In this document: piece by piece, positions 1 to 12,564 of the stretch
How positions within the stretch are numbered: position 1 is the stretch's first letter
Layout of the letters: the number at the start of each line of letters is the position of its first letter
Position numbers and translations under genes: made by a program
Source of the DNA: Pithys albifrons albifrons
Lineage: Eukaryota > Chordata > Aves > Passeriformes > Thamnophilidae
DNA length: 64,000 nt
Assembly (NCBI RefSeq): GCF_047495875.1
Contig: NC_092461.1
Coordinates: forward strand, 49,295,101-49,359,100
Direction: 5' to 3'
The notes under the pieces: model-generated
What the model saw: only the letters and a program-made list of their open reading frames with translations
What the model was told of the DNA's origin: nothing
The model's database searches: none

Positions 1-3000
1 GACCCCTGGAGGAGGAACATTGAGTAAGGATGTACTTGTGCTTGCAAGGTACCGCAGCTTTGTTCTCAAGTGTATTCTCACTTCAGGGAGGTGTGTTGGT
101 TAAAGGGCTGCTCTGCATGGTCAAGGCTGAAGTTGATTTCTCCTTTTACATCCAATATGAATGGCTTTCCCCATCCAAAGAAAGCCAGCTGCCTTGAGAG
201 AACCCATAAGCACAAAGAGATTTTTACTTTTTCCAGGTGCCAAGCCTGCAGCTGGATACAAGGTGGGAAAGAACACAGGCTTAAAGAAACAACACATTTG
301 ATTCTTGCTGGTAAGAGACACTGACTAATCAGGTTTTTCATCCAGCAATCTTTCACCCATACGAGGAGTACCCTGTGGGATGGGTATCAACCTGGTGGGG
401 TGGGACACAGGATGGGGATGAAGGCAATCTCCTCCATTTGGCTTGACATGAATGGTAGCACTAGGGAATGTGGGGAAGGGTGCAGCCTAAAACAAACACA
501 AGCTCCTCCTGCCTGCTCATCTCCCCGTCCCATCTCAAACAACAGCACCAGCCCCAGCCCTAGTGAGATGTACATGATGGACTAAACCTGGCTCTGCCCA
601 GATAAACCCTTCACAACCAGGGACTGCTCTCCCTGTGTTAAATAGACACCCATGAGGCCTGTGCAATGCTTTGTGTGTCTTGCTGTCACAGCTCTTTAGT
701 TTCATACTTAAATTTAGGTAGCTGATGAATAGTTTGACCTGTTTGATTTTTCTGCTTCCCTGCTCAGCACTATTTCATCCTTTGTTCAAAGCTCTGTTAA
801 TTCTCCGTATCACCTGGTCCCCTGAGCAACTGCTCATTTCATCTTGGGAAGGAAATTAATTTAGCACTGCTGTTTTTTTAACTCTCATTCTATGCCTTAT
901 ATTGTAAATAATGTATGTGCTACTAAAGGCATATGCAATTACTCCATTGTGCTGCTAAACAAAACCTTAGGACCGAGGGTTTTGATAACAGCAGGTAGGA
1001 AGGCTCATGCCACTGATTTTTTTTCTGTGCTTCGTGCTTTTGGTCATATATGCTATTTATCTCTGGTATTGTCTGGCTGGTTGATAGCTTTCATTTCTAA
1101 AGAAGAAAATCATTCTCTGAATCCATGATAACCAAAAGACTCAGATAAGTGAATTTCATTGGGTCATTATATCATAATAGCACTAACAAAAATAAAACAA
1201 AGAAATTCATCCAAGTACCTTCATCATCATTCAGATGAGTTAGTGGCTTGGTGAGTAAATATCTGAGCCTCCAAGTATGCCTCTGTTTTGCTAAAAAGTC
1301 CTTGAATTCTGGTTCATTATTTTAAATGTTCTCATTTATTCTTCATAAGTTCAAAATAGTCATCTTAAACATTCTTACCAGTTAAGTTTTGTGTTTGTTC
1401 TCTGGGACTGGTCTGGATTCTGACATCAGGATACACTTGGTGTGGGGAGCCTAAGGCTTCTGCTGCATCCAGCTCTTGCCATTATCTGGGCAAAGGAAAA
1501 TGCTCTGAGAAGCCTTTCCTGATAAATTGAAAAAACATTTATACTTCCAAAATGGCCTTTTCCGTTCCAAGAGAGAGTAATAACTATTTTGGCTACATGC
1601 TCCATTAGCCTAGTTATGGTTATTAACCACACTAAGGCTAACAGCTTCAGCTAATAAGATGCAAAGTTAAAGCCTCAGGAACATCTCTAGTAGTGAAGAA
1701 AATATGAATATTTATCAGGGGCCAAATTTAGCTCTTAAAGAAAAAAAAAGACAAAAACAAAACAGAAAAATCCCAACTAATCATGCACCTGAGGTAAAAT
1801 ACTGACCTAAATGGCCAGATTTTTACCCTGAATCTTTTGCCTTATGTTTCCTTTTAATATTCAAACAACAACAGAAAAGGAGGATGCTAAATGAAGGGCT
1901 GCACACAGTTTTTAAAGTGTTTTTTGGCATCACAAGTCAGGCTCCTGCCTCTCTGCTCTACCTGCACCAGGGAGGTGGACTTTGTGGTGAAGAAAACAGC
2001 ACTTCCAGCCCCTTTTGAGGGCAGAAGAGAGGTACTTATTGCTAAAAATACTTGTCCTACTGCAAAAGCAACCTGCATCTACACTGCCCTTTGGGACAGC
2101 ATGTGTTAAACTAGTTGTGAAAATCTGAGCATGGACAGGGAAGAGTTTTAGACTGTTGTGGACCAGATGAGCGCATTTCTGCTTTGTCCCCTTTGATTTG
2201 TGGTAGCATTTTTTTTCCTTCCCCATATCAGATATGCCAGCCAGTTAATAAACTCAGGTGCAGGGCAGCAGATTGCCTGATGAAAATGAGTAATTATGTT
2301 TCATTTTCCCTGACCAGAATTTTGATTGCCACTGACATGATTAACAGGATTTTCCAGCCACTGCTTAAAGAAAGCTGTAACCCCTAGGAAATCATTTAGT
2401 ATATGGGACTGTGAACAGCCATCAGCAAAGATGAGGAATAGTGAGTGACTGAGAGAGTGGTACCATGAGAGAAAAGGTGCGATATTTTATAAATGTCTCG
2501 GTGAATAAGCTGGTGAGAAAGGGCACAAACCACCCCGTGACAAAATGGACACACAACATTGCATCAGGTGGAGCTGCAAGCCACAGAGATCATTCAGAGG
2601 AATGGGGGAGGGCTGGGAAACAAAATCATCCCTGCAATATCTTGGAGGAAGTAATATCACCCCTTCTTTTGAAGGGTTTGGGGAAGAGCCAGATGTTCAT
2701 GTTCATTTATCAAAAAACTATTACAACAATAAAATACAGTTGAATAAACTGTAGCTGAGTGTCAATATGCCAAGCATGAAGGAATTGCACTACATTCTCA
2801 GAAAGCACTTTTTAAAAATAAGCATTTGATCTTCTTCATGTTTGAAATTTCTGACACTCACTTTTGAACTGGAACTGTGGAAAGAAGCAGGACTCCAGGG
2901 TAAAAATTCTGGGGACTGTGGTTTCCACTGATATATGCAGCTGTGCAGTTTTCCTGCACAGGCTATGCCGCATGTGGGAAGTCTCTCCTAGCCCAGACAA

Positions 3001-3584
3001 CTCCACTGGCACTGGGCCTGTTCAAGCCTGGGTTCTGGTGAAGTCGGGCGTCAATCACTTGATTTTGGTGAGCAGGAAAGGGCGAGTTTTGCCAAGAGCT
3101 TCCCCTGCACTGGAAGTGCCCATGTGGGTACCCTGGAATCCTGAATCACTGGGAGATCCCTGCAGGGATCAAGCAGCACTGGGGCAGGTGAGGAACTCTG
3201 CTGGTAGCACAGACCCCCCACCTATTTCAGGACATTTGCCACCCTCCCATCACTCTCCCTCCATTAAGTTTGCCTCAGTGCATCTGCAGTCATGCTTTCA
3301 ATACTCCTTTCTTGAACGATATCTTCTTCCTATCTCTGGCCAGGCAGATGAGATGTTGAGGGTCAGGGTAATCAGTGCCATGCTTTCTTGTGCTTGACAG
3401 GGGAAATTTCTCTTTACCTACACAAGGGAAATGCGGGAGTTGCATTTCAGGAGCTTTTATTCCTTTATCTCCTTCTCTTTCACTATATATTTGGGTAATT
3501 CTTTGTCAGTAGAAATGGCTTTTTATAGGATTCCTGTCTGTACTTTGTTATTTTGGGGATTCTGCATTCCTCCACTGAGACCAT
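1..3584. other. Non-coding single-copy DNA, no gene seen
   Basis: I see no repeat family and no convincing exon here. The longest open frame is 177 codons (2864-3397, +). It starts in AT-rich sequence, has no recognisable domain, signal peptide or repeated motif, and its composition (many Pro, Ser, Cys, Trp) is what random avian DNA gives. A good splice-donor match (CTG then GTAAGA, near 309-318) closes a small open frame at the far left, but no matching strong acceptor precedes it. Short A-rich runs near 1740-1770 carry no sign of a retroposon tail. Confidence 0.5.
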
Positions 3585-3975
3585 TTGCTCCTTTGCTCTC
3601 TGAATGCCTTCCAAAAGGGAATCTCTCCACCACCTTCAGTGAGATCTCAGACCGTGTCCACCCTTTCCCACCCATCGCATTCCATCCTGCTTTCCCCATG
3701 GCAGCCCTTCTCCCTCAGTCTGCTTCTCCTCCCACCTCTCTCTGAGTCTCAAACTTCCTTTTCAGCCTGTTCATCTCCTTTGCAGTCCCCACCTCCATCC
3801 ACTTTCCTGCATCCCTGTGCCCAGGTGCTGCATGATCTCCTTTCACCCTCTGCTGCAAATGGGTCACTCCCTTCTCTGCCCTACCGTCACCCTGCCACTC
3901 CCTCCATCTCACACTCACCCATCAGCCCTGGCACTTGCTTCTCCTCAGCTGCAGCCAGACAGGTCCCTCCTTCAG
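3585..3975. repeat. Pyrimidine-rich (C/T-biased) tract
   Basis: The + strand is strongly biased to C and T over about 390 bases, with many CCCTTCTCC-, CCTCCC- and CTCTCT-like words but no fixed repeat unit. Open frames across it translate to Pro/Ser/Leu-rich low-complexity protein, which reflects base composition and not coding. Polypurine/polypyrimidine tracts of this kind can form triplexes or act as intronic polypyrimidine stretches. Nothing here shows that either happens. Confidence 0.5.
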
Positions 3976-6900
3976 GAGCTTTCAGGTGATTGAAAATACA
4001 TAGCAAAGAGACTCCTTGTATGGATTTTTGGGGTTTGACTCCATTCCCAGAGGGCTTGGCTGTTCCTGAAGTGCTTGGTTTCCTCAGCGTGGGAGTGAAA
4101 GCGCACCCAGAGAGGTCACCAACATCTACATCTGGCTGGTACAGGGAACATCCAGTTAGGAGAAGCTCCTGGAAAAACTTCATCTGTTGAGACTTTGGAG
4201 CTTTTTCTCAGAATGTGTAAGTGTGGTTTCCAGGTAGCCTGGATTTTAAGCTCTGCATAGGTGAGAGACAGACCAAAACTGATAGAGCACCTGGTGCTGG
4301 CACCTCCAGATGGGTCACATGTCCAGGCAGAAGGGCAGAAGGGACAAAAGTCTTACAGGAGAAATTCCTTGAAATTTCAAGGTTGGAAAACAGTTTTGTC
4401 ACAGTCTTGTTTGTGTCAAAACAGCAAGAGGAGCTTGGCTTTATTTTTCAAGGAAAAAAAAATCCGCCTGTAAGTGTTGGACTGGGAATCTGCAGCCTGA
4501 ATAGACAAGAGCTGCCAATCGTTCAAACATCTCACTGTGCCCAGAAATCTGGGCAGTGTCAACATCAAATGTTCTTGGGCAACCTGTCAGAGAGATTGGA
4601 TGTCAGCTGTATGGCAGAATACAATTCTAGCCTAGTTATGGGCCTTCAGAAGGGGCCTCATGAATATGTATAAAAAGTTGCAAATATGCCATGACACCTA
4701 GTTAATTCTTCAAAATGCTGGTAATTGTGCAGCCATGGTGAAGATTGATAAAATGTATGATTACTTGAAAAAGGGTGTTACTATTGTGAATGGTCAAGCT
4801 GAGTTAGGCACATAACATGTTACGAGAGGGTTTCCTACTCAATAATATCCTTTTCCAACCTCAGTTACATTGGCTCCATGATGCCTTCAAGACATTTGTC
4901 TGAATTTTCTGTGCCAGATGAAAGATTGCTGATAAAATATGGAACTGTGTGTGGGTGCACTTTAAAAGTATCTGTGTAAGACCAGAAACAAAATACTTCA
5001 GCAAAGAAAAGTATTTTCTTTACCATTTATCATTGGATAGGATGGAGATAGCTGGCAGGGGGTGTGCATAGATGTGGGAAGGGCAATGGATGTGACTGGA
5101 GGAACTGGAACAGTTTCAAAGAGGTTTGAAAAAGATGCAATTAAAAAAACAGTTGCATTTCTGAAACCTGTATGTGTTCCTCCTGTGCCAGCAGAGAACC
5201 CTTTGTCACTACACCCTTCCCAGTTGGTGGCCTTGTCTGCTTGACTAGAATAATTCTGGAAACACAGAACTTCCTTGAAATGTAGTATGTATTCAGGAAG
5301 CAATCGCAGGCATCACTGCTACGAAGATATGCTGCAACACTCCTGCAGTACTTCATTATTCTGAAGACATTGGCCCCTATTTGGCATTGATATATGTCTT
5401 AAAGACCTTTTTATGTATCCTGCCAAGTTACCAAAATGAGGGACAAATAGATAAAAATGCTGATGAACAATTCTACAGGATGGTCAAATGTACTAAAATA
5501 TTCTCAGCTGAAATGCATCATCCAAAATTCCTGTCAGTTGCAACTCCACTAAATGACCCTTTGTAAGAATTTCTTTTATCATTCCTTGCATGTTATGCTA
5601 TAAATTGATATTTTTCTGGAGCAATCATGCAAACCTCACATTAAATAGAAGCTGTAATATATTATTATGACAGACAATAGCTAGGAAAACACTCCACAGC
5701 TTGCCGGGGTTTGAAGGATAACTCTTGCAATCCAGGTTTTGAGAGGAGGTTTATGAATTTCTGCTTACTAGGTTAATTATTTTGGATCACATGCTACTCC
5801 ACTTGTCTGAAGAGCTTTGGTGGGAATACAGTAGATTGCATCTGGCTTTTCACTAGCGGGACTGAAGTGTTTAAAATGTTGCTCTGAGTGATTTGTGTTC
5901 ACCACACTAGATATTCAAAGTTTTTCAACTTAATGACTCAGGACAGAGAAGCATTTTACTCTTTTAGCCCCCTTCCAAAATCCTTTCTCCGTGCAACTAT
6001 CCAAATGGATTTAATGAGGTCTTGTGGATTTGTGCTCTCTTGCCTGCTCTTGAAGACAAGACCATGTCTGTGTGGACCTTATCCATAGACACAGGAAGGC
6101 AGGGAGTTGTCTTGCAGGTACTAGTGGAGAATAACATGTATGATGAATGAAGAATTCTCTCCTGACCTCTATCACCTACTCAGGTCCTTGTGAACCCTTG
6201 GACAGAGCTATGAAGAGCTGTCTACTCCTTTTTTCTCACAGTACCTGTTCGAAAACACCTGTTTGCTCAGGGTTAAAGCATTCCCTATTTTCAGTGCTGC
6301 CAGGGAAGGTGACACCCTTGGAACAAAGTCGCATGCCTAACTCCTCTGAGTCATGATGGTCATGGGTCCCATGGCTGAGCAGTGACTGAAACCACAGCCC
6401 CCCTGAATCCCAGTTGTGAGACCTCAGTCCTGGTTTGAGCACCACAGCTCAGACATTAGCTCCCCATGGTGTCCTGCAGCGCTCCTTAGTGCTCCACATG
6501 AGACAGATGAAATCATGGTTAGCAAATGGCATGCTAATCACGTAAATGGCTTCATTATCTTGATTAGACTCATCCAAGAGCATAACCCAGCTTACCCTGC
6601 AGTGCCTGGCAGTGCAGTGAGGCAGGTCTGGATCAGATGGCAGGGGACAGGGTGTAAGAGCTGACCTTCACACTAAACGTCCATCAAGCCCTCTGTTACA
6701 TGAAGGAGTTTGTATCAGACATATGTAGAATCAGAGATACTTGTGGTGAAGGTGTCTCTGAGAGAACAGACTGAGCTGATCCGAGCTCATCCATGTGAAG
6801 ATGGGATGACACACATATGATGCTACATGATCCTGTGGTGAACCACATGGAGGAAGTGGATGGAAAGGGACCATTTGCCTTTAAAACTCTCAAGTCAAAT

Positions 6901-7267
6901 TTTCACAGGCAGTAAGTTAAAAACAAAAAAACATACTTTTCTTTCATGCGCTCATTTATGCCAAAGATTCCACTGCCACAGAGACTTCCAGACACCTGCT
7001 GATATTGTCTTTAGCACAGCTTCAGAAAAATGTATACAGGAAAGGTCTGTAAAGGGCCATTTGACACAATGGACCAGCTGTTCTTATGCACTGACAGCGT
7101 CAGATGTGGCACAAAAACTGATGTTAGTGACAGCAACTTGAAAATTTGGAAGAAAAAATTACATGGGATCTTGGAAACCAACAAAGTTCTATTTTTTTAA
7201 TACTTTTGCATTTCTGCTTTATTCTGGAAAGTTTAAAACAACTTCTGCTTAGGTAATGTTTAAACAA
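3976..7267. other. Non-coding single-copy DNA, nothing recognised
   Basis: No transposon, tandem repeat, CpG cluster or exon-like open frame was recognised. The open frames here (for example 150 codons at 4221-4673, +) end without splice-like borders that would fit a coding exon, and none resembles a protein family I know. Confidence 0.45.
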
Positions 7268-7332
7268 CAAACCCAGTATCAAATATCTGATCATTTAGTC
7301 ACTAAATGATCAGATATTTGATACTGGGTTTG
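7268..7332. repeat. Near-perfect 65-bp palindrome, 32-bp arms, 1-nt spacer
   Basis: The left arm (7268-7299, starting CAAACCCAGTATC) and right arm (7301-7332, ending GATACTGGGTTTG) are exact reverse complements, separated by a single C at 7300. All 32 base pairs match, and pairing stops abruptly at both outer ends. A one-base loop with no mismatches is unlike a microRNA precursor, which has bulges and a loop of several nucleotides. It is also unlike a bacterial terminator, since the surroundings are eukaryotic. The perfect symmetry suggests recent formation, for example by strand-switching during replication. An artefact of library construction or assembly is an alternative. Confidence 0.95.
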
Positions 7333-10300
7333 AATTTGGTATGGGATCATATGCCTTAAACTCACCCTCCTGTTTTCATCCTGCAGGCAGGACTGTAGAC
7401 TTTAGGGGGGATTTCTCCTTTCACATTCTAAAAATATAATCCAGAAATATAAGTAATGTTTCTTTTAAGGGAATATTTTTGGAGGCAGTCAATCTTGATG
7501 AAACAAGACAGGGTGTATGGCTTGTGTTAAAATATCAGTATATTTTTGATATGCATACAGAGAGACTTTGTTGCTACTTTGCCCTCTTACAGCAGAGGAA
7601 TCACTATTACTGTGCTGGCCCACACACATTCCATTACTTCAGGAAATCAGACACACAGCAGGTTTTGATGGGTTTTGTCTTGTAATGGAGATTTGTCCCT
7701 AGAATGAATCGTTCTTCCAGTTTAAAGTTAGTAAAAGTTGGTCCCGATATTTTGGACCTCCCTCAGTGCTAACAGATGCATGAACTTTGAATATATTACT
7801 ACATAAATTACAGTTTCATATTGTACTTTTTGGCAATTAATACACCAAGGAGAGAGAACACAACCTAATACCAATGTAAAAATTGCTTTATATAGCTTAA
7901 AGATCTCTTTTGAAGCATATTTTATTTTTAACTTCACATTGGCTATCTCCAAATATAGACTGCAGTGAAATGCAGTCAGGGAGAGATAAATGAGCATGTG
8001 TGGCTTTCCTGCCCCTGCACTGTGTTGGTGCAGCTGGGACTGAGGCACCCGTCCTGCTGCTTCTCAGATTGACATCCTACATGCTTCTCTTCTTCATAAA
8101 AACAAGGAGCAGATTCTTGGACCTGCATTTTAGAGTTTCCCTGCACTGGGCCTGTTGCTCCTATCCTATACCCATTTGCAGGCAATTGCAATGCAGTGCA
8201 GATGCCAGTGGGGCTGGCAGAAGGAATGTGTGGCACAGGGGTGGTGATACTTTGGCACAAAAGACAGTGAATCAGGTATGTATGAGATGTAATGCCCCTC
8301 CCATCCAGGCACCCACAGGGTCTGGAGGGGATGGTGTCATCCTGAATGACTTCACAGGCAGCAACAGACTTGGACTGACTTCAACTGTATCAACCTTCAC
8401 TTTTTGTGGGGTCAGACCAGCCATTTGCAAGCTCTCCTGATTTCTCTTGCCTCACCTCCTTAGTAGCATGTCTCATCACCTGGGTCTGCAGCCACAGCCA
8501 CTTTCATGCACTTCCCTCGCACGTACAGCCCTATCAGTGGGACACCCGGTGCAGCCCTTGGGACTGATACCCCTCTGCACCCTTGACCCCTGCCCAGCAG
8601 GTGGAAGCACATCACTTGTCTGCAGGTTGGAGAGTGACCTGCTCCTTGGCAGGAGGGATGGGAGTTTTACAGGACCCCATGAGGAAAGTGCTTTGGCAAC
8701 TCAGTGAGGAGGTGGGAAACCCTTGTGTGGGTTTCTTCACCACAAAAGACAGCTTCAACCAGAGCACTGGAGAACATTTTCTCTATCTTGTTTGTCCATA
8801 AACTGGTGCTGGACAATTTTTTTGGAAATGAGCTTTCAGCCTTTCCATCCACCAGGATTTTTAACAAGGGATGAATGAAAGCTCTGTCTTGGAGGTGTCA
8901 GACCTCTGCCTGTGTTGCTGCTGTGGGTAAGCAGAGATAACTGGGCAGCGTGAGCCTGATGGGCAGAACCCTGCACTTCAATACCTGCTCTGGTACAGGT
9001 ACCACAGGGCCTTGAAATAGACTTTCATTCAGCCTCATAGCCATTTGGCCATATCATAGCCTGCTGCTCTCCTCAATTTTGTCTCTTCTTTATGTTGGGA
9101 GCAATGTGCAGTCTCATGAACCAGCTCACCAGAAAAGCAGCACCCTGTAAGCTGCAGTCCCTGGTCTGGCTCAGAGGCAGCAGGCAGTACTGCTGTACGG
9201 CATGCTGAGCTGTGGCTGCCAGTTCCATCAGACACAGGTGGGAGGGCAGGAATACCAAAATCTGCTGGTAGAGTCAGAAGGGGAGGACTCATTATTATTA
9301 GCCATGTCATCCAATGACAGCCGCACCTCAGATGTCCACCCACACCACTTCCTATTCCTCTGAACCAGCTGCTCAACTTGGCTCCATCGGGAAATGCTCA
9401 GCCAGAAGCTCATAATCCATATCTGACTCCTCAGTGTAAAATTAAACCATGCCGCTGTCAGAGCAAGGAGGAAGGTGCAGCTGGTGCCCAGCTGGGTGGG
9501 GTGATGGGGAAGATGGGCTCCTCATGACCAGGACCAAAGGGCTTGAGGGAACTCAGTGGAGCAGTGGCTTTTCTGGACACCCATCACAGCAAAGTCATTG
9601 CTGAACTCCTTGTCTCTTTCCTGCTCTGATTTCACCTCACTTCTTTTTGCTTTTCTGCCTCTACTACATTTGAGCTTCTGTTCAACCTTGTACTTACTTA
9701 CGCCTAGAAATTCCTCAGCATTTGGGATGACATCCAGGATAGCTCTTTTTTTTTGTAAATTGATTTTGTCGCCTCTTAAGTTCTTAGCATAGGTGCTGTA
9801 CATTACTGGGCAATGTTAAATCACACATGGGTTCTGACAGAAGAATTAGAAATAGATGAGAATTTCAGGAATAGATGAGGTATTTCAGGAACTCTCAACA
9901 CAAAAAGCCTGGTGGATCATTGTGTTTATCAACCTAGTGAAAATTCATCAGTGGCCTAGTAACAGAATTTTTAAAAAAAAACAATTCATAATTAAGCTTT
10001 CCTTCAGCTCCCCTTGTAATGGTGCTGATGCCTTTAATGCTGTAGGCAGGTATCTCTAAGGGAACTTGTATTTCTTAAAAACTCAGTTCTGCATGACATC
10101 TCACTAATCTCCTGGAAATCTCTGGAGCACAGGTATGGCAATCCAGGGGCATGCGATAATACAGGCATTTCCAACCATAATCTGTGGATAAAAGGGGCCT
10201 TATCCTAACCTGATCTCAGACAACACTCCTGGATGTGGACTCAGGAACTGCATCTGCGCTGCTAAGAACCAGAGACATGGGGGCAGCAGAAGTCCCTTCC

Positions 10301-11826
10301 TCCGTTCTCCTGTCCCTGATATTAAATCTGCTCAGCAGCCTGTTTTAATACTAATCATTAGTATTGAGCTGCTTGTTTGCCATTATGTGTGCCACATTCC
10401 CAGAGGATCACAGCAGTGTCTCACCTACGAGCAGAGTGGTCTTGGGGTCTTCCCCCCTCAAAGGTCAATATATGGTATGTAACTGCTGTCCTTGCAGTGA
10501 CTCTGCTGCTCTTCTGGCTCCTGGGGCAAATGGTGTTTTCATCCCTGAGAAGGGCTTAGCAATCCAACTTGGGCTTAAAGAATGAACTTTTATAGTCTAT
10601 TAACATTTTATAGATTTTGCAGCATTTAGTTTAATGAGGTAAGTCTGCACAAGAAAAAGAGCTCTACCACCCAAGTTCAGGCTGCCCTGGGGTTTTGTTT
10701 GCAGGTGGGAGGTGGCGTCAGTTCAGCTCTTTGAAGCAGGAGGAAGGATACCTGCTGAGCATCAGCCTCAAGTTAAGTTGCTACTGAGGGGTAGGCAGTC
10801 CCTTAGACAGCCCTCTGCTTAAACCTCTCTCCAAGGTGAACCTCCTGTGCAGAGAGAGGCTTACTTAGCAGCTGGTGAGTTACAGCAAAGACTTAAGAGA
10901 TTTTAAAATGATCCCTGCCACTGTCTGGTTGCCTCATCTGAGCAGGAAGCAAATTTTCCTAATTACTATTAACAGTTTGTCACTTGGCATGGAAAGTCTA
11001 ACTATACATTCAAATCTCTGTGGATCTTGACCTGATCACTTAGAGCTCTGTATTTTTATCATTCTATTAAGTTTCATTACTGGGTTATTTTATGCCATGC
11101 TATGTTATTCTAGGTGTTACGACTGGTTGTGACTTTGCACCCAGGGCAGTGCTGCTGGCCCTGGGTGAAGGAAAAGATGGGTATCCTGTGCCTAACACAG
11201 TGAAGGTGCCTGGTACCTCTCCTGGGAGGCCTCAGGGCAGCAGAAGCATTTTGCTCCCAATGCAAGGGTCTGTCACAGTACAATGACTTTGTCTTAACTG
11301 TATGAATTCTTGGTTGCAGAAGCTGTTCAGTGCAAGGTATGTCTTCGAGCATGAAGGCACAGGTGGTGGTAGGTGGATGTGAGCCCGCAGCACCTTGGTG
11401 GCAGGGGCTCAGGATCAGTGACTGCAGTGCATGATGAGGATGTCTGTTAGCTGGTAGAGGAAAAAGCAAAGTACCTGGTGTGCCTCACCCCAATCTTAGC
11501 TTGACCTGGTTCAAATAAATCCTCTGCCAGGGATTGTCTTCACTTCTGACTTTAAATAGCAACATGTTCATTAATTTAAGCCTTCTCTTGAGCTTTGTGG
11601 CTGCTCTCTCTGCTGAGCCGTCTCTGTTACTCCTATCTCAGACTGACAGACCAATCCTTTCTATGCCTGGTGCACTGCACTGGTGCTAAAGACTATAGGC
11701 TCAGGGAGAGGGTTTAAAGGCCTGGCATGTGGTCCATGGGCAGCAGAGATTTGCCCCAGGAGAATTTCTTCAGCAGTCCTCAGAGAGCAACAGGCATCTC
11801 TCTGCAAACTAAGCATCACAGATGTC
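7333..11826. other. Non-coding single-copy DNA with a few weak exon-like signals
   Basis: No transposon family was recognised. On the - strand, 9803-9522 holds an open frame of 93 codons with a lysine-rich, protein-like composition. A strong donor match (GTAAGT on the - strand, 9701-9696) lies inside it, but the only upstream acceptor (AG before 9795) lacks a pyrimidine tract, so an exon at 9702-9795 is only a weak possibility. A short palindrome at 10347-10365 is listed separately. The remaining sequence shows nothing I can interpret. Confidence 0.4.
10347..10365. repeat. Short perfect palindrome, 9-bp arms, 1-nt spacer
   Basis: AATACTAAT (10347-10355) and ATTAGTATT (10357-10365) are exact reverse complements around one C. 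The geometry, a single-base spacer, is the same as that of the larger palindrome at 7268-7332. At this length it can occur by chance in 64 kb. Confidence 0.85.
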
Positions 11827-11900
11827 TTCCTCCCTTCCTTCCTTCCTTGCTTCTTTCCTTGCTTCCTTCCTTGCTTCCTTCCTTCCTGTTTCTTTCCCTT
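11827..11900 (+). repeat. (TTCC)n-type microsatellite, imperfect
   Basis: Tandem TTCC/CTTC units run for about 70 bases, interrupted by TTGC and TTTC variants about every 12-16 bases. The open frames that cross it translate to short Pro/Ser/Leu/Phe repeats and are a by-product of the repeat. The interruptions suggest an older tract, less prone to length change than a pure repeat. Confidence 0.9.
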
Positions 11901-12564
11901 TTATTTTCGTAACTTAAAAAATGCATGTGTTGGAAGAGCCCCTGGCAATACAAGGCAGAGTCATCATTGAACAGGCAGCACCAGGGTGTGTGCATTGACC
12001 TGGGTGGGAAGAGCCCTGCAGGCAGCATCCATGGGAATGCCTGCCCTCCTGCATGGAGAGCCCAGGCAGGTGCCAGGGGGCTGGTGCTGGGCTGTGCCAT
12101 GGAACACTGCTCCTACCCCAGACACAGGGTATTGCCACAGGTTGTGAATGTTTATCCTTTCTTTCTTTTCTTCAGGGCAGGGAGAGAAATTACCTTTGCC
12201 TTGGATGTCCTTGTGCATGCTAAAGCCTTCATGGATGAATTAGTGACTTTTTCTTGTGTAATTATTCTGTTAAGCACACTGCATGTCAGAATTGGTTTAA
12301 TTTGTCTGTTCCTGTTTGGGACATGTCAGACTGATGGCTTCTTCATCCATGTCTCCAGCCTTGCTGCAGCTGCAGTGGTAGGTATGAAGCAGGCTCTGGC
12401 CCTGGAAAGGGAAGGGGGACTAAGGAGTCACACCCAGGAGTTGTCCTGGTAACCACAGTTGTGTTGTCTCTTAGGCATGGCTAAAGAAGGCCGAGTTAGG
12501 TTCAGACCTTTGGATATGGAAAGTTTTTTACCTCCATCTTTATTCACAAAATATTTGCTTTAAA
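11901..12564. other. Non-coding spacer, nothing recognised
   Basis: This stretch lies between the TTCC tract and a CR1 fragment. Overlapping open frames on both strands (up to 175 codons, 11925-12452, +) have no recognisable domain and no coding-like borders. Confidence 0.4.

Noticed and set aside
2864..3397. 177-codon + strand open frame
   Set aside because: No domain, odd composition, no splice-site support and no resemblance to a known family. Length is within what chance gives in a window of this size.
3585..3989. 134-codon Pro/Ser/Leu-rich frame
   Set aside because: It is a translation of the pyrimidine-rich tract. The composition explains the lack of stops.
7268..7332. microRNA precursor
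   Set aside because: The stem is perfectly paired with a one-base loop, and pairing stops at both ends. A precursor would have a terminal loop of several bases and imperfect pairing.
11683..11970. Open frame with repeated Leu-Pro-Ser-Phe
   Set aside because: It is produced by the TTCC microsatellite.
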